This document shows positions 36,531-47,200 of a stretch of DNA of 64,000 nt, piece by piece. Origin of the DNA: Ancylobacter polymorphus (GTDB lineage: Bacteria; Pseudomonadota; Alphaproteobacteria; Rhizobiales; Xanthobacteraceae); assembly GCF_030813495.1 (NCBI RefSeq), contig NZ_JAUSUI010000012.1:83680-147679 (forward strand), given 5' to 3'. The notes beneath the pieces were generated by a model, which did not search any database, had not been told where the DNA came from, and saw nothing but the letters and a program-made list of their open reading frames with translations. Positions within the stretch are counted from its first letter, which is position 1, and every line of letters begins with the position of its first letter. The translations under genes were made by a program, and so were the position numbers.

Positions 36531-37013
36531 ATGATGAAAACCAACAAGCCGAACATCGACCCCGCGCTCGTGCGCGAGATCGCCAACCTGCTGTCCGAAA
36601 GCGACCTCACCGAGATCGAGGTTCAGCACGAGGATCTGCGCATCCGCGTCGTCCGCGCCGCGCCCACCGTCTATGCCGCCCCGGTTTCGGTCGCGCCGGC
36701 CCCCGTGGCCGCCGCCGCTCCGGCACCGGCCGCCGCCGCGCCGGCTTCTGCCGCGCCCGTGGCCGACCTGTCGAAGCATCCCGGCCTCGTCACCTCGCCG
36801 ATGGTGGGCACCGCCTATCTCGGCCCCGAGCCCGGCGCGAAGTACTTCGTCGAGGTCGGCTCGGTGGTGAAGGAAGGCCAGACGCTGCTCATCGTCGAGG
36901 CGATGAAGACCATGAACGCGATTCCCGCGCCCCGCGCCGGCACCGTGACCCGTATCATCGTGGAGAATGCGCAGCCGGTCGAATATGGCGAGCCACTCCT
37001 GATCATCGAGTGA
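36531..37013 (+). CDS. accB: acetyl-CoA carboxylase biotin carboxyl carrier protein
   Basis: The 160-residue protein has an N-terminal helical domain, a Pro/Ala linker (about 45-80) and a biotinyl domain with '[19 protein letters not shown]', where the lysine is biotinylated. It carries the carboxybiotin between AccC and AccAD in fatty-acid synthesis. There are two consecutive ATGs (36531 and 36534). accC follows ten bases after. Confidence 0.96.
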   Translation: MMKTNKPNIDPALVREIANLLSESDLTEIEVQHEDLRIRVVRAAPTVYAAPVSVAPAPVAAAAPAPAAAAPASAAPVADLSKHPGLVTSPMVGTAYLGPEPGAKYFVEVGSVVKEGQTLLIVEAMKTMNAIPAPRAGTVTRIIVENAQPVEYGEPLLIIE

Positions 37014-37023
37014 GGCGCGCCTG

Positions 37024-38376
37024 ATGTTCGGCAAGATCCTGATTGCCAATCGCGGCGAGATCGCCCTGCGCGTGCTGCGCGCCTGCAAGGAAATGGGCAT
37101 CGCCACCGTGGCGGTGCATTCCACCGCCGACGCCAACGCCATGCATGTGAAGCTGGCGGATGAGAGCGTGTGCATCGGCCCGCCGCAGGCCCGCGACAGC
37201 TATCTCAACATTCCGGCCCTGCTCGCCGCCTGCGAGATCACCGGCGCCGAGGCGGTGCATCCCGGCTACGGCTTCCTGGCCGAGAATGCACGCTTCGCGG
37301 AAATCCTCATCGACCATGGCGTGCAGTTCATCGGGCCCAAGCCCGAACACATCCGCATCATGGGCGACAAGATCGAGGCGAAGAAGACCGCCAAGCGGCT
37401 CGGCATTCCCTGCGTGCCCGGCTCGGATGGCGGCGTCACCTCCGACGACGAAGCGATGAAGGTCGCCAATGAGATCGGCTATCCCGTGCTGATCAAGGCC
37501 GCCGCCGGCGGTGGCGGGCGCGGCATGAAGGTGGCGCGCTCGGAGCAGGAACTTTCCGCCGCCCTCTCCACCGCCCGCTCGGAGGCCCGCGCCGCCTTCG
37601 GCGACGACGCGGTCTATATCGAGAAGTATCTCGGCACGCCCCGGCACATCGAAATCCAGGTGCTGGGCGACGGCAAGGGCAACGCCATCCATCTCGGCGA
37701 GCGCGACTGCTCGCTGCAGCGCCGTCACCAGAAGGTGCTGGAAGAGGCCCCCTCGCCCATCCTCACGCCGGAACAGCGCGCCCGCATCGGCGGCACGGTG
37801 GCGCAGGCCATGCGCGACCTGAAATATCTCGGCGCCGGCACCATCGAGTTCCTGTACGAGAATGGCGAGTTCTACTTCATCGAGATGAACACCCGCATCC
37901 AGGTGGAACATCCGGTGACCGAGGCCATCACCGGCGTCGATCTCATCAATGAGCAGATCCGCGTCGCCGCGGGCCTGCCGATGAGCGTGACGCAGGACGA
38001 CATCAAGCTCGGCGGCCACGCCATCGAATGCCGGGTGAATGCCGAGCATCCGCGCACCTTCCGGCCCTCGCCGGGGCGCATCGACTACTGGCATGTACCG
38101 GGCGGGCCGGGTGTGCGCATCGATTCGGCGGTGTATCAGGGCTATACGATCCCGCCCTATTACGACAGCCTCGCCGGCAAGCTCATCGTCCACGCCGCCA
38201 CCCGCGAGGAGTGTCTCGCCCGGCTCAAACGGGCACTGAACGAGTTCGTGGTGGAGGGCATCGAAACCACGCTGCCGCTGTTCCGCGAACTGGTCGAGAA
38301 TGACGACATCAAGCGGGGCGCCTACGACATCCACTGGCTGGAACATTTCCTCGCCGAGGGCGAGCCGGGCGCCTGA
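37024..38376 (+). CDS. accC: acetyl-CoA carboxylase biotin carboxylase subunit
   Basis: The 450-residue ATP-grasp enzyme begins '[20 protein letters not shown]'. It has the glycine-rich loop '[16 protein letters not shown]', '[18 protein letters not shown]', '[19 protein letters not shown]' and the active site '[19 protein letters not shown]'. It carboxylates biotin on AccB with bicarbonate and ATP. A terminator-like hairpin follows at 38409. Confidence 0.97.
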   Translation: MFGKILIANRGEIALRVLRACKEMGIATVAVHSTADANAMHVKLADESVCIGPPQARDSYLNIPALLAACEITGAEAVHPGYGFLAENARFAEILIDHGVQFIGPKPEHIRIMGDKIEAKKTAKRLGIPCVPGSDGGVTSDDEAMKVANEIGYPVLIKAAAGGGGRGMKVARSEQELSAALSTARSEARAAFGDDAVYIEKYLGTPRHIEIQVLGDGKGNAIHLGERDCSLQRRHQKVLEEAPSPILTPEQRARIGGTVAQAMRDLKYLGAGTIEFLYENGEFYFIEMNTRIQVEHPVTEAITGVDLINEQIRVAAGLPMSVTQDDIKLGGHAIECRVNAEHPRTFRPSPGRIDYWHVPGGPGVRIDSAVYQGYTIPPYYDSLAGKLIVHAATREECLARLKRALNEFVVEGIETTLPLFRELVENDDIKRGAYDIHWLEHFLAEGEPGA

Positions 38377-38408
38377 GACGGCTTCAGGATCACCTCTCGA
38401 ACGACATC

Positions 38409-38434
38409 ATGGCCGGGCAAGTCCCGGCCATTTT
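38409..38434 (+). terminator. intrinsic terminator after accC
   Basis: ATGGCCGGG (38409-38417) pairs with CCCGGCCAT (38423-38431) across CAAGT, then TTTT and CAT. A near-identical hairpin is at 46592-46618. Confidence 0.8.
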
Positions 38435-38522
38435 CATGTCCGCCGTTTCATCTCGGCCCCGTCGCCTCGGGACACGGCGCCGGCGCCTTCACAGCGCCGC
38501 GCATCTCGGTCATGCTGGCGTC

Positions 38523-39203
38523 ATGTCACACCCGCGCGAACATCAGGTCGAAATCACCCCGGACGTGCTGCTGAAGGCCTATGCCTGCGGCATCTTCCCG
38601 ATGGCTGAGAGCGCCGACGATCCCGGCCTCTACTGGATCGAGCCGGAGCGGCGCGGCATCATTCCGCTGGACGACTTCACGATTTCGAGCCGCCTCGCCC
38701 GCACGGTGCGAGCCGACCGTTTCGAGATCCGCATCGACCATGACTTCGAGGCGGTGATCGATGGCTGCGCCGCCCCCGCCGAAGGGCGCGGCTCGACCTG
38801 GATCAACCGGCGTATCCGCAAGCTCTATTGCGACCTGCACGCACGCGGCTACTGCCACTCCGTCGAGGCCTGGCAGGATGGGGCGCTGGTCGGCGGCCTC
38901 TATGGCGTCCGGCTGGGGCGGGCCTTCTTCGGCGAGAGCATGTTCCACATCGCCCGCGACGCCTCGAAGGTGGCGCTGGTGCATCTGGTGGCGCGGCTGA
39001 AAAAGGGCGGCTTCACACTGCTCGACACCCAGTTCGTCACCGACCACCTGCGCAGCTTCGGCGCCATCGAGGTGCCCAAGCGCCAGTACAGCCGGCTGCT
39101 GGCCCAGGCGCTGGAAGCGGGCGAAGGGGATTTCTACTGCTGGCCGCCGGGCGAGGCGATCACCGGGGCGGTCTGCTTGCAGTCGGTCAGCCACACGTCA
39201 TAG
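38523..39203 (+). CDS. aat: leucyl/phenylalanyl-tRNA-protein transferase
   Basis: The 226-residue enzyme has '[19 protein letters not shown]', '[17 protein letters not shown]', '[20 protein letters not shown]' and the catalytic '[20 protein letters not shown]'. It adds Leu or Phe to N-terminal Arg/Lys as an N-degron for ClpAP. ATG 38523 is used; earlier codons in the frame overlap the hairpin. The 3' end overlaps the convergent DUF2155 gene by about 70 bases. Confidence 0.95.
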   Translation: MSHPREHQVEITPDVLLKAYACGIFPMAESADDPGLYWIEPERRGIIPLDDFTISSRLARTVRADRFEIRIDHDFEAVIDGCAAPAEGRGSTWINRRIRKLYCDLHARGYCHSVEAWQDGALVGGLYGVRLGRAFFGESMFHIARDASKVALVHLVARLKKGGFTLLDTQFVTDHLRSFGAIEVPKRQYSRLLAQALEAGEGDFYCWPPGEAITGAVCLQSVSHTS

Positions 39204-39790
39204 ATCGGGTGCTCGACCCCGTGCAGGCCGGGGCTGGAGGCGAACATCCAGCCACCGAACAGCGGCTGCACCTTGCCGTCGAGCGCGATTTCCTGGATCT
39301 CGACGAAGCCCGTAGTGTTCTGCTGCTCGCTCTCCGGCCGCGTATAGCAGGCGCGCGGCGTGATCCGCAGCGCACCGAACTGCACGGTCTCGTTGATCGC
39401 CACGTCGAAGCTGGTGATGCGGCCGGTGATCTTGTCGAGGCCGGAGAACTCGGCGGTGCGGTTCTCGATCTTCTGCTCCGGCGGCTGGATCACCTCGATG
39501 TCGCCGCTCGGACCGACGGTCGCCTGCCCCGGCACTTCCGCCGGCGCCTGAGCGGGCGCGCGCGGCCCACCCGCGTCGGGATCCTCCATGATGGAGGGCA
39601 CACCCGCCCCGCCGGGCGGCGAATCGGGGTCTTCGACCGGCCCTTCCATCTGCGGCGGCGCCAGCGGCTGCGATTCCACCCCGCCCTGCCACCCCTGGGC
39701 GGCGAGAGGCGCGGCGGCAAAGCCTGCCAGCATCACCCCGGCGAGAAGCGCGGAGCGCAGGAACGGTCGGAAAGCGGAAATGCCGTGCAC
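39134..39790 (-). CDS. DUF2155 exported protein
   Basis: The 218-residue protein has a signal peptide (through '[12 protein letters not shown]'), a Pro/Ala-rich linker and a conserved C-terminal domain: '[19 protein letters not shown]', '[16 protein letters not shown]' and '[19 protein letters not shown]', ending near 'DVWLTDCK'. The two cysteines could form a disulfide. Function is unknown, but the domain is a steady neighbour of accBC-aat in alphaproteobacteria. The start is GTG 39790 with GAGG eight bases before it. Confidence 0.85.
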   Translation of the reverse strand: MHGISAFRPFLRSALLAGVMLAGFAAAPLAAQGWQGGVESQPLAPPQMEGPVEDPDSPPGGAGVPSIMEDPDAGGPRAPAQAPAEVPGQATVGPSGDIEVIQPPEQKIENRTAEFSGLDKITGRITSFDVAINETVQFGALRITPRACYTRPESEQQNTTGFVEIQEIALDGKVQPLFGGWMFASSPGLHGVEHPIYDVWLTDCKQTAPVIASPGGQQ

Positions 39791-39921
39791 CGGAAAGCCT
39801 CGCGAAGCGCACTGCCCCTCCGGCGCGCGCAGGGGGCCAAGATGCCGGGCAATGCGGCGATGTCGGGGCAGGCGCGAAAATCCCGCGCGTGGCCCCACCT
39901 GCCCCGCCGGCGCGGCGGGCG

Positions 39922-40335
39922 TCACTCGGGCGTCCAGGCCTTGTAGTCGCCCGTCACGGCGGGGCGATGGCCGAAGCCGATGGCCGAGCCCGGCGGATGA
40001 TAGGCATTGACGGTGCCGGTGGGGTTCGGCCGGTGCGGCTTCTCCCACTCGCGGGCGACATAGGTTTCCTCGCTCGGCGGCACGTCAGAGCGCTGGTGCA
40101 TCCAGGCGTGCCAGCCGGGCGGAATGGCGGTGGCTTCGGCATAGCCGTTATAGATCACCCAGCGGCGCTCGAAGCCGAGCGAGGGGTCGATCTTGCGGCC
40201 CTTGGTCCGGTAGTAGCGGTTGCCGAACTCGTCCGTGCCGACGAACTCTCCATGCCGCCAGGTGTGGAAGCGCGTGCCCATGGTCTGGGCGTTCCACCAG
40301 GTGAAGGTCTCGGTGATGAAGTCGGAAATCTTCAC
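39922..40335 (-). CDS. NADH:ubiquinone oxidoreductase NDUFA12/B17.2 homologue
   Basis: The 137-residue protein has 'FFTWWN'-type tryptophans ('ITETFTWWNAQTMGTRFHTW'), 'VGTDEFGNRYYRTKG', and 'RRWVIYNGYAEATAIPPGWH', the pattern of the supernumerary complex I subunit NDUFA12 shared by alphaproteobacteria and mitochondria. It is expected to bind complex I at the inner membrane. The start is GTG 40335, preceded by AGGGA. Confidence 0.93.
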   Translation of the reverse strand: MKISDFITETFTWWNAQTMGTRFHTWRHGEFVGTDEFGNRYYRTKGRKIDPSLGFERRWVIYNGYAEATAIPPGWHAWMHQRSDVPPSEETYVAREWEKPHRPNPTGTVNAYHPPGSAIGFGHRPAVTGDYKAWTPE

Positions 40336-40425
40336 GGAATTCGTCCCTGCGCCGGCCGTCGATCTCGCGCGGAACATGCCACCCGCTCCGCGCGAAGTCC
40401 AGCCGCGCGCGCCCCGGCGCGGCGC

Positions 40426-41616
40426 TTAACCACGGCTGCGGAACTCCGTGGCATAATAGACGAGCGCCAGCAGCAGCAAGGCGCCGCCCGCCACCGTCAC
40501 CGCCCACCAGCCGCCGAGCTCATAGAGCGGGCTCGCCACGGCGGAGCCCAGAGCGCCACCGAAGAAGAAGGTCGCGATATAGAGCGCGTTCAGCCGAGCC
40601 CGGATTTCTGGTGCCAGCATGAAGATGGCGCGCTGGCCGAACACCAGATTGGCCGTCACCGCGCAGTCGAGCACGATGGCACCGATCGCCAGCACGATCA
40701 GCGAGGACGTGCCGCTGCCGAATTCGGTCAATAGAAGGCCGGCGAGCGCCAGGGCCAGCGCCGCACCTGTCGCGATCCTCGACCATCCACGGTCGGCGAG
40801 CCAGCCCGCGACCGGCGAAATGACGACGCTGGCGGCGCCCGCCAGGGCGAACAGCGCGATCCCCTGCTGACCGAGCCGGAATTCCGGCCCGGCGAGTTCC
40901 AGCGGCACCGCCGTCCAGAACAGGGTGAAAACGGCGAACATGGCCGCCTGATAGAGCGCGCGGCGGCGCAGCACCGGCTGCGCCCGCAGCAGGGGCAAGA
41001 GCGAGCCGACGAGGCGGGCATAGCTGGTGCGCCCGCCGGGATGGCGGGGCGGCAAGGCGAGACGCAGGCCGACCGCCAGCGCCAGCATTGCCAGCGCGGC
41101 GATGAGAAACACCGAGCGCCAGCCGAACCAGTGGGCGAGCAGGGAGGACACCGGCCGTGCCAGCAGGATGCCGGTCATCAGCCCGCTCACCACGCTGCCG
41201 ACCTTGCGGCCGCGCTCCTCCGGCCGAGCGAGATGCGCCGCGAAGGGCACGGCGACCTGCGCCACCACCGAGCCGATGCCGAACACCAGCGCCGCCAGAA
41301 GGAACACGGCCGGCGCGTTCGCGAGGAACGCCAAACCGAGACCCGCGGCGGCGCACAGCAGGATCGCGGAGATGAGGCGCCGGTTCTCGACGATGTCGCC
41401 CAGCGGCACCAGCAGCAGCAGGCCGGCGATATAGCCGAGCTGGCCGACGGTGACGACGAGGCTGGCCAGTGTCTCGTCGAGGCCGATGTCGTCGGCGATC
41501 AGCGCGATCAGCGGCTGGGCGTAATAGAGATTGGCGGCGCCGAGCCCCGCCGCCAGCGCAAGCAGGAAAAAGGTCGGGGCGCCGGCGGCGGGGCGCGCGT
41601 CGGGGATCGAGGTCAT
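40426..41616 (-). CDS. MFS transporter (efflux type)
   Basis: The 396-residue protein is almost wholly hydrophobic with about 12 segments. Family signs are 'PLGDIVENRRLI' (motif A, loop 2-3) and 'AAGLGAANLYYAQPLIALIA' in helix 1, typical of the YnfM/drug:H+ antiporter group. The substrate is unknown. I prefer ATG 41616, although the frame opens at 41766 with an alternative ATG at 41655; none has a good Shine-Dalgarno. It is divergent from nrdJ. Confidence 0.88.
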   Translation of the reverse strand: MTSIPDARPAAGAPTFFLLALAAGLGAANLYYAQPLIALIADDIGLDETLASLVVTVGQLGYIAGLLLLVPLGDIVENRRLISAILLCAAAGLGLAFLANAPAVFLLAALVFGIGSVVAQVAVPFAAHLARPEERGRKVGSVVSGLMTGILLARPVSSLLAHWFGWRSVFLIAALAMLALAVGLRLALPPRHPGGRTSYARLVGSLLPLLRAQPVLRRRALYQAAMFAVFTLFWTAVPLELAGPEFRLGQQGIALFALAGAASVVISPVAGWLADRGWSRIATGAALALALAGLLLTEFGSGTSSLIVLAIGAIVLDCAVTANLVFGQRAIFMLAPEIRARLNALYIATFFFGGALGSAVASPLYELGGWWAVTVAGGALLLLALVYYATEFRSRG

Positions 41617-42197
41617 CGGGGCATGCCGGGTTGGAACAATGGTGTTGGCAGCCATTTGGGACCCGGCGCCGCCGCTGTCCAGATGCCGATGGGTCAGCGC
41701 GCCCTTGCCGGCGTGCGAAGCGAAAATGGCAAAGGCGCAAAGTGCGGTGATGCCCGTCATCCCCACTGTTCACCGACCGTTTCCGAGGACGCGGATTGGC
41801 GCTGGACTCAGCGGCCGAATCCCCTCTCGATTGGGGTTCGCCCCTGGCGGGCGACGTGTGGCGTCACCATCTAGATTTAGCGATTTTTTCACACACTCCA
41901 CACTAGAGTTTGTGACGCAAGGTTGACGCGCACGAGGGAGTCGGACAGTTTGGCGCCGTCGGTCGCAGCGTGATTTTGGCGGGCCGGCTCATCCAGATTG
42001 AAGCGGGCTCCATCGCCGGTACCACATTCCGGCGGGGCGTTTATGCGTTCCACGTGCGTACCAACAACACACCGGAACGCAGCGGTCGCTCGGCCGTTCG
42101 ATTTCGGATGACGGGGTATGCGGACGCAGGTCCGAGGCTTTGAAAAATCGCTGCGCAGGCCGGAGGACGGGCCTGCCACGAACCGGGGACGACGAGA
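41617..42197. other. 580-base intergenic region with the nrdJ control region
   Basis: It lies between the MFS and nrdJ genes. It holds two NrdR-like boxes at 41868 and 41900 in an AT-richer patch, and a TTGACG at 41923 without a clear -10. The last 250 bases form a GC-rich leader. No cobalamin riboswitch B12 box (GCCACTG) was seen. The 5' end may carry the alternative N-terminus of the MFS protein. Confidence 0.5.
41868..41915 (+). promoter_or_regulatory. tandem NrdR-box candidates upstream of nrdJ
   Basis: ACACTAGAGTTTGTGA (41900-41915) matches the 16-base NrdR pattern aCaCwAtATaTwGtGt at 12 of 16 positions by eye. CATCTAGATTTAGCGA (41868-41883) is a weaker copy (9 of 16). The starts are exactly 32 bases apart, three helical turns, which is the characteristic arrangement of paired NrdR boxes. 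Confidence 0.6.
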
Positions 42198-45100
42198 ATG
42201 CGCATCCAGCGCCGTTATACGCAGGCCGGCCGTTCACCCTATGCGGACATCGCGTTCCGCAAGGCGACGAGCGAGATTCGCAATCCTGACGGATCGGTGG
42301 TGTTCCGCCTCGAATCCATCGACGTGCCTGAGCATTTTTCGCAGGTCGCCACCGACATCATCGCGCAGAAGTACTTCCGCAAGGCGGGCGTGCCGGCGCG
42401 GCTGAAGAAGGCCGAGGAGGAGACCGTCCCCTCCTTCCTCTGGCGCGGCGTGGCCGACGAGAAGGCGCTCAGTGCCCTCCCCGAAAAGGAGCGCTATGTC
42501 GGCGAGACCGATTCCCGCCAGGTATTCGACCGGCTGGCCGGCACCTGGACCTATTGGGGCTGGAAGGGCGGCTATTTCGATTCGGAGGAGGACGCGCAGG
42601 CCTTCTTCGACGAGCACCGCTACATGCTGGCCATGCAGATGGCCGCGCCCAACTCGCCGCAATGGTTCAACACCGGCCTGCACTGGGCCTATGGCATCGA
42701 CGGCCCGAGCCAGGGCCACTTCTATGTCGACTATGTCACCGGCGAACTGACCCGCTCCAAGTCGTCCTATGAGCACCCGCAGCCGCATGCCTGCTTCATC
42801 CAGTCCGTCGGCGACGACCTGGTGAACGAAGGCGGCATCATGGACCTGTGGGTGCGCGAGGCGCGCCTGTTCAAATATGGCTCCGGCACCGGCTCCAACT
42901 TCTCCGCGCTACGCGGCGAGGGCGAGAAGCTCTCCGGCGGCGGCCGCTCCTCCGGCCTTATGTCCTTCCTCAAGATCGGCGACCGTGCGGCCGGCGCCAT
43001 CAAGTCCGGCGGCACCACCCGCCGCGCGGCGAAGATGGTGGTGGTCGATGTCGATCACCCCGATATCGAGACCTATGTCGACTGGAAGGTGAAGGAGGAG
43101 CAGAAGGTCGCCGCTCTCGTCACCGGCTCGAAGACGGTCGCCAAGCACATGAAGGCCGTGATGAAGGCCTGCGTGAACTGCGAGGGCGAGGGTGACGATT
43201 GCTACGACCCGGAAAAGAACCCCGCCCTGAAGCGCGAGATCCGCGCCGCCAAGAAGGCGCAGGTGCCGGAGAACTATATCCGCCGCGTCGTCCAGTTCGC
43301 CCGCCAGGGCTACACCGAGATCGAATTCCCGGTCTACGACACCGATTGGGATTCGGAGGCCTATCTCACCGTTTCCGGCCAGAACTCGAACAATTCGGTG
43401 CGCGTCGACGACGCGTTCCTGAATGCGGTCGAGGCGGATGCGGACTGGAACCTCACCTCCCGCACCACCGGCAAGGTGGTGAAGACGCTGAAGGCGCAGG
43501 AGCTGTGGGAGAAGATCGGCCACGCCGCCTGGGCCTGCGCCGACCCCGGCATCCAGTTCCACACCACCATCAATGACTGGCACACCAGCCCGGCCGGCGG
43601 CCCGATCCGCGCCTCCAACCCGTGCTCGGAATACATGTTCCTCGACGACACGGCGTGCAACCTCGCCTCGCTGAACCTGCTGCAGTTCCGCAAGGCGGAC
43701 GGCACGTTCGACGTGGAAAGCTATGAGCACGCCTGCCGGCTGTGGACCGTGGTGCTCGAAATCTCGATCCTGATGGCGCAGTTCCCCTCGAAGGAAATCG
43801 CCCAGCTCTCCTATGACTACCGCACGCTCGGCCTCGGCTACGCCAATATTGGCGGCCTGCTGATGACCTCCGGCATCCCCTATGATTCCGAGGAAGGCCG
43901 CGCCTATTGCGGCGCGCTCACCGCGATCATGACCGGCGTCGCCTACGCCACCTCCGCCGAGATGGCCAAGGAGCTGGGCCCGTTCCCGGAATACACGCCG
44001 AACGCGCCCCACATGCTGCGGGTGATGCGCAACCACCGCCGCGCCGCCTATGGCGAGAAGGCCGGCTATGAGGGGCTGAGCACCAATCCGGTGCCGCTCG
44101 ACCATGCCAAGGTGCCCGAGAAGCTGCTGGTCGAGCGCGCCAAGGCCACCTGGGACCTCGCGCTTTCGCTCGGCGAGGCGCATGGCTACCGCAACGCCCA
44201 GACCACCCTGCTCGCGCCCACCGGCACGATCGGCCTGGTGATGGATTGCGACACGACCGGCATCGAGCCCGACTTCGCGCTGGTGAAGTTCAAGAAGCTG
44301 GCCGGCGGCGGCTACTTCAAGATCATCAACCGCGCCGTGCCGGAAGCGCTGCGCACGCTCGGCTATTCCGAGAGCCAGATCGCCGAGATCGAGGCCTATG
44401 CGGTCGGCCACGGCTCCATCACCCAGGCGCCGGCGATCAACCACTCGACGCTGCGCAGCAAGGGCTTCGACGACGCCATGCTGGCGAAGATCGATGCCAG
44501 CGTGAAGGCGGCCTTCGACATCAAGTTCGTGTTCAACCGCTGGACGCTCGGCGACGAGGCGCTGGCCAAGCTCGGCGTGCCCGCCGACAAGCTGGCCGAT
44601 CCGGCCTTCGAGCTGCTGCCCTTCCTCGGCTTCTCCAAGAAGGACATCGAGGCCGCCAACATCCATGTCTGCGGCGCGATGACGCTTGAGGGCGCGCCCT
44701 TCCTCAAGACCGAGCACTACCCGGTGTTCGACTGCGCCAATCCGTGCGGGCGCATTGGCAAGCGCTACCTCTCCGTCACCAGCCACATTCTGATGATGGC
44801 GGCGGCGCAGCCCTTCCTCTCCGGCGCCATTTCCAAGACCATCAACATGCCGAACGAGGCGACGGTCGAGGACTGCAAGGAGGCCTATCTGCTCTCCTGG
44901 CGCCTCGCGCTGAAGGCCAACGCGCTCTATCGCGACGGCTCCAAGCTGTCCCAGCCGCTGAATTCGCAGCTCATCTCCGACGAGGACGACGAGGAAGACG
45001 CGGTCGAGGCGCTGCTGGAGAAGCCCGCCGCCGCCCGCGCCACCCAGATCACCGAGAAGGTGGTGGAGAAGATCGTCGAGCGCGTCGTCGCGCTGCGCGA

Positions 45101-45914
45101 TCGCGAGAAGATGCCGGACCGCCGGAAGGGCTACACCCAGAAGGCGGTGGTCGGCGGGCACAAGGTCTATCTGCGCACCGGCGAATATGATGATGGCCGC
45201 CTCGGCGAGATCTTCATCGACATGCACAAGGAAGGCGCGGCGCTGCGCTCCTTCATCAACAACTTCGCCATCTCGGTGTCGCTGGGCCTGCAATATGGCG
45301 TGCCGCTGGACGAATATGTCGACGCCTTCACCTTCACCCGCTTCGAGCCCGCCGGCCCGGTGCAGGGCAACGACACGATCAAATACGCGACCTCGATCCT
45401 CGACTACATCTTCCGCGAGCTCGCCGTGTCCTATCTCGGCCGTCACGAGCTCGGCCATGTCGAGCCGGGCGAGTCGAACTTCGACGCGCTGGGCAAGGGC
45501 GTGGAAGAGGGCAAGGCCTCGCCGACCGCCGCCGCCTCGCGCATGGTCTCCAAGGGGCTGATGCGCGGCAAGAATGTGAGCCTGATGGTGGTGCCGGCCG
45601 GCACTCCGACGGCGCCGGCCGGCGCGGCCTCCAATGTCACCGCGCTGCGCGGCGGCATCCAGGGCGCCACGGCGCTGAAGGCGGAGCCGATGGACGAGGA
45701 GGAACTGGAGCTGGGCAGCACCGACGCCCTGCCTTGGTCCGCCCCCACCCCGGCCCCGGCGGCGAGCGGCCCGACCAAGGCGGAAGCCCGCGCCATCGCC
45801 CGCGCCAAGGGCTATGAGGGCGAAGCCTGCCCCGAGTGCCAGAACTTCACCATGGTGCGGAACGGCACCTGCCTGAAGTGCGAGACCTGCGGCTCGACGA
45901 CCGGGTGCAGCTGA
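42198..45914 (+). CDS. nrdJ: adenosylcobalamin-dependent ribonucleoside-diphosphate reductase (class II)
   Basis: The 1238-residue enzyme is full length for the alphaproteobacterial class II form. It has '[20 protein letters not shown]', '[20 protein letters not shown]', the active-site cysteines in '[21 protein letters not shown]', and '[20 protein letters not shown]'. A C-terminal cysteine-rich tail carries two CxxC pairs ('[10 protein letters not shown]', 'CLKCETCG') for redox or zinc. It makes deoxyribonucleotides with or without oxygen, using vitamin B12. No metal-cofactor partner gene is adjacent. Confidence 0.97.
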   Translation: MRIQRRYTQAGRSPYADIAFRKATSEIRNPDGSVVFRLESIDVPEHFSQVATDIIAQKYFRKAGVPARLKKAEEETVPSFLWRGVADEKALSALPEKERYVGETDSRQVFDRLAGTWTYWGWKGGYFDSEEDAQAFFDEHRYMLAMQMAAPNSPQWFNTGLHWAYGIDGPSQGHFYVDYVTGELTRSKSSYEHPQPHACFIQSVGDDLVNEGGIMDLWVREARLFKYGSGTGSNFSALRGEGEKLSGGGRSSGLMSFLKIGDRAAGAIKSGGTTRRAAKMVVVDVDHPDIETYVDWKVKEEQKVAALVTGSKTVAKHMKAVMKACVNCEGEGDDCYDPEKNPALKREIRAAKKAQVPENYIRRVVQFARQGYTEIEFPVYDTDWDSEAYLTVSGQNSNNSVRVDDAFLNAVEADADWNLTSRTTGKVVKTLKAQELWEKIGHAAWACADPGIQFHTTINDWHTSPAGGPIRASNPCSEYMFLDDTACNLASLNLLQFRKADGTFDVESYEHACRLWTVVLEISILMAQFPSKEIAQLSYDYRTLGLGYANIGGLLMTSGIPYDSEEGRAYCGALTAIMTGVAYATSAEMAKELGPFPEYTPNAPHMLRVMRNHRRAAYGEKAGYEGLSTNPVPLDHAKVPEKLLVERAKATWDLALSLGEAHGYRNAQTTLLAPTGTIGLVMDCDTTGIEPDFALVKFKKLAGGGYFKIINRAVPEALRTLGYSESQIAEIEAYAVGHGSITQAPAINHSTLRSKGFDDAMLAKIDASVKAAFDIKFVFNRWTLGDEALAKLGVPADKLADPAFELLPFLGFSKKDIEAANIHVCGAMTLEGAPFLKTEHYPVFDCANPCGRIGKRYLSVTSHILMMAAAQPFLSGAISKTINMPNEATVEDCKEAYLLSWRLALKANALYRDGSKLSQPLNSQLISDEDDEEDAVEALLEKPAAARATQITEKVVEKIVERVVALRDREKMPDRRKGYTQKAVVGGHKVYLRTGEYDDGRLGEIFIDMHKEGAALRSFINNFAISVSLGLQYGVPLDEYVDAFTFTRFEPAGPVQGNDTIKYATSILDYIFRELAVSYLGRHELGHVEPGESNFDALGKGVEEGKASPTAAASRMVSKGLMRGKNVSLMVVPAGTPTAPAGAASNVTALRGGIQGATALKAEPMDEEELELGSTDALPWSAPTPAPAASGPTKAEARAIARAKGYEGEACPECQNFTMVRNGTCLKCETCGSTTGCS

Positions 45915-45958
45915 GGGCAATTACGAGCGTCTTTCGTGCTCCAATTGGAGGACTTTCA

Positions 45959-46567
45959 ATGGCGTTCTTGAGTAATGACCAAATGGAGAAGCGAGCCCGT
46001 GAGGCTCGCTGTCTCTTCAAAATTGATCACCAGGTCCGACCGGATATCGTGACCATGATCTTTAAGCTTAAGTCACTCGGTCGGATCGAGAACTATGAGC
46101 GTGTCCCTGACCGCGAATTTGGCCTCGATGAGGCCGTCTTCGACCCCTATGGGGGTATACTGAAAATCAAAGAAAGCGTTTTCATTGCGGCCAATTCCGG
46201 CGCGCCGCGTGCCCGCTTCACGATTGCGCATGAAATCGGTCACATCATGCTCGGTCACAATCGTATAAGGCATCGTCGGTTGGACTACGATGCAAAGAGC
46301 GCAACGTCACCTGTGCTCGCTGATGAAATGCAGGCGAATATGTTTGCGGGCGCGTTTCTCGCACCATATCATCTGTCTGGCATCACTTTGTCCTCGTCGA
46401 TCGATGAACTTAGCGAGCGCTTTCAGATCAGCTCAAAGGCAGCCGAGATCCGCTTGCCTGAACTCCAGCGGCTGTACCGGATCGAGAACAAGATACCGCG
46501 ACCATTGCCGGCGTCAGTCACCAAGTTTCTTGAAGAGAACCGCAACGCAGGCCGAAAGCCCGGTTAG
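45959..46567 (+). CDS. ImmA/IrrE family metallo-endopeptidase
   Basis: The 202-residue protein has a gluzincin-type HEIGH in 'FTIAHEIGHIMLGHNRIRH' (about residue 92), then the ImmA-like 'EMQANMFAGAFLAPYHL', whose Glu should be the third zinc ligand. Such proteases cleave repressors in ICE, prophage or stress loci. No XRE partner is next to it. GGAGG lies seven bases before the ATG at 45959. Its base composition is clearly lower in GC (about half to 55 percent by eye) than its neighbours, which suggests a recent arrival. Confidence 0.85.
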   Translation: MAFLSNDQMEKRAREARCLFKIDHQVRPDIVTMIFKLKSLGRIENYERVPDREFGLDEAVFDPYGGILKIKESVFIAANSGAPRARFTIAHEIGHIMLGHNRIRHRRLDYDAKSATSPVLADEMQANMFAGAFLAPYHLSGITLSSSIDELSERFQISSKAAEIRLPELQRLYRIENKIPRPLPASVTKFLEENRNAGRKPG

Positions 46568-46591
46568 TGTACGTTTGAACAGAGTTTTATG

Positions 46592-46618
46592 ACGGCCGGG
46601 TCACTCCCGGCCGTTTTC
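46592..46618 (+). terminator. intrinsic terminator after the ImmA-like gene
   Basis: ACGGCCGGG (46592-46600) pairs with CCCGGCCGT (46606-46614) across TCACT and runs into TTTT. It is the sister of the hairpin at 38409-38434. Confidence 0.85.
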
Positions 46619-46648
46619 ATATGAGACCGCAGCAGTACGGCAGCAGCG

Positions 46649-47188
46649 ATGACCCCCACCCTCACCACCCCTCGCCTGCTCCTGCGGCCGCACCGGATGG
46701 AGGATTTCGAGGCCTATGCCGCCATGTGGGCGGAGCCGGCGGTGGTGCGCTTCATCGGCGGGCAGCCATTGAGCCGCGAGGCGGCCTGGGTGCGGTTCCT
46801 GCGCCAGGCAGGTCTCTGGCATCATCTCGGCTTCGGCTTCTTCGTCATCGAGGACCGCGCCAGCGGCGCCCTGCTCGGCGAGGCCGGCTTCCACGACATG
46901 AAACGCACGCTCGAACCTTCCATCGAGGGCACGATGGAGGCCGGCTGGGCGCTGCGGACAGAGGCGCAGGGCAAAGGGCTGGCGGAGGAGGCGATGCGTG
47001 CGGTGCTCGCCTGGGGCGAGGCGCATGGCCGCGGCGCGCGCTTCACCTGCATGATCGAGCCCGACCACGCGGCCTCGCTCCATGTCGCCGGCAAGCTCGG
47101 CTTCACCCGTTTCGCGCAAGGGGTTTATGGCGGCCGGCCGGTGGTGCTGCTGGAACGGCGCGCCGCGGCGGACGCGTCCGCGCCATAG
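46649..47188 (+). CDS. GNAT family N-acetyltransferase (RimJ/RimL-like)
   Basis: The 179-residue protein starts 'TLTTPRLLLRPHRMEDFEAY', a RimJ/RimL-type opening. It has the acetyl-CoA loop region 'EAGWALRTEAQGKGLAEEAM' (R/Q-x-x-G-x-G/A: Q-G-K-G-L-A) near residue 105. The acceptor substrate is unknown. It converges on the Lrp-type regulator with 12 bases between the stops. Confidence 0.9.
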   Translation: MTPTLTTPRLLLRPHRMEDFEAYAAMWAEPAVVRFIGGQPLSREAAWVRFLRQAGLWHHLGFGFFVIEDRASGALLGEAGFHDMKRTLEPSIEGTMEAGWALRTEAQGKGLAEEAMRAVLAWGEAHGRGARFTCMIEPDHAASLHVAGKLGFTRFAQGVYGGRPVVLLERRAAADASAP

Positions 47189-47200
47189 GCGTGAGCCGGA

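Noticed and set aside
41900..42197. Possible cobalamin riboswitch before the B12-dependent nrdJ
   Set aside because: No B12-box core (GCCACTG) or matching fold was seen in the leader.
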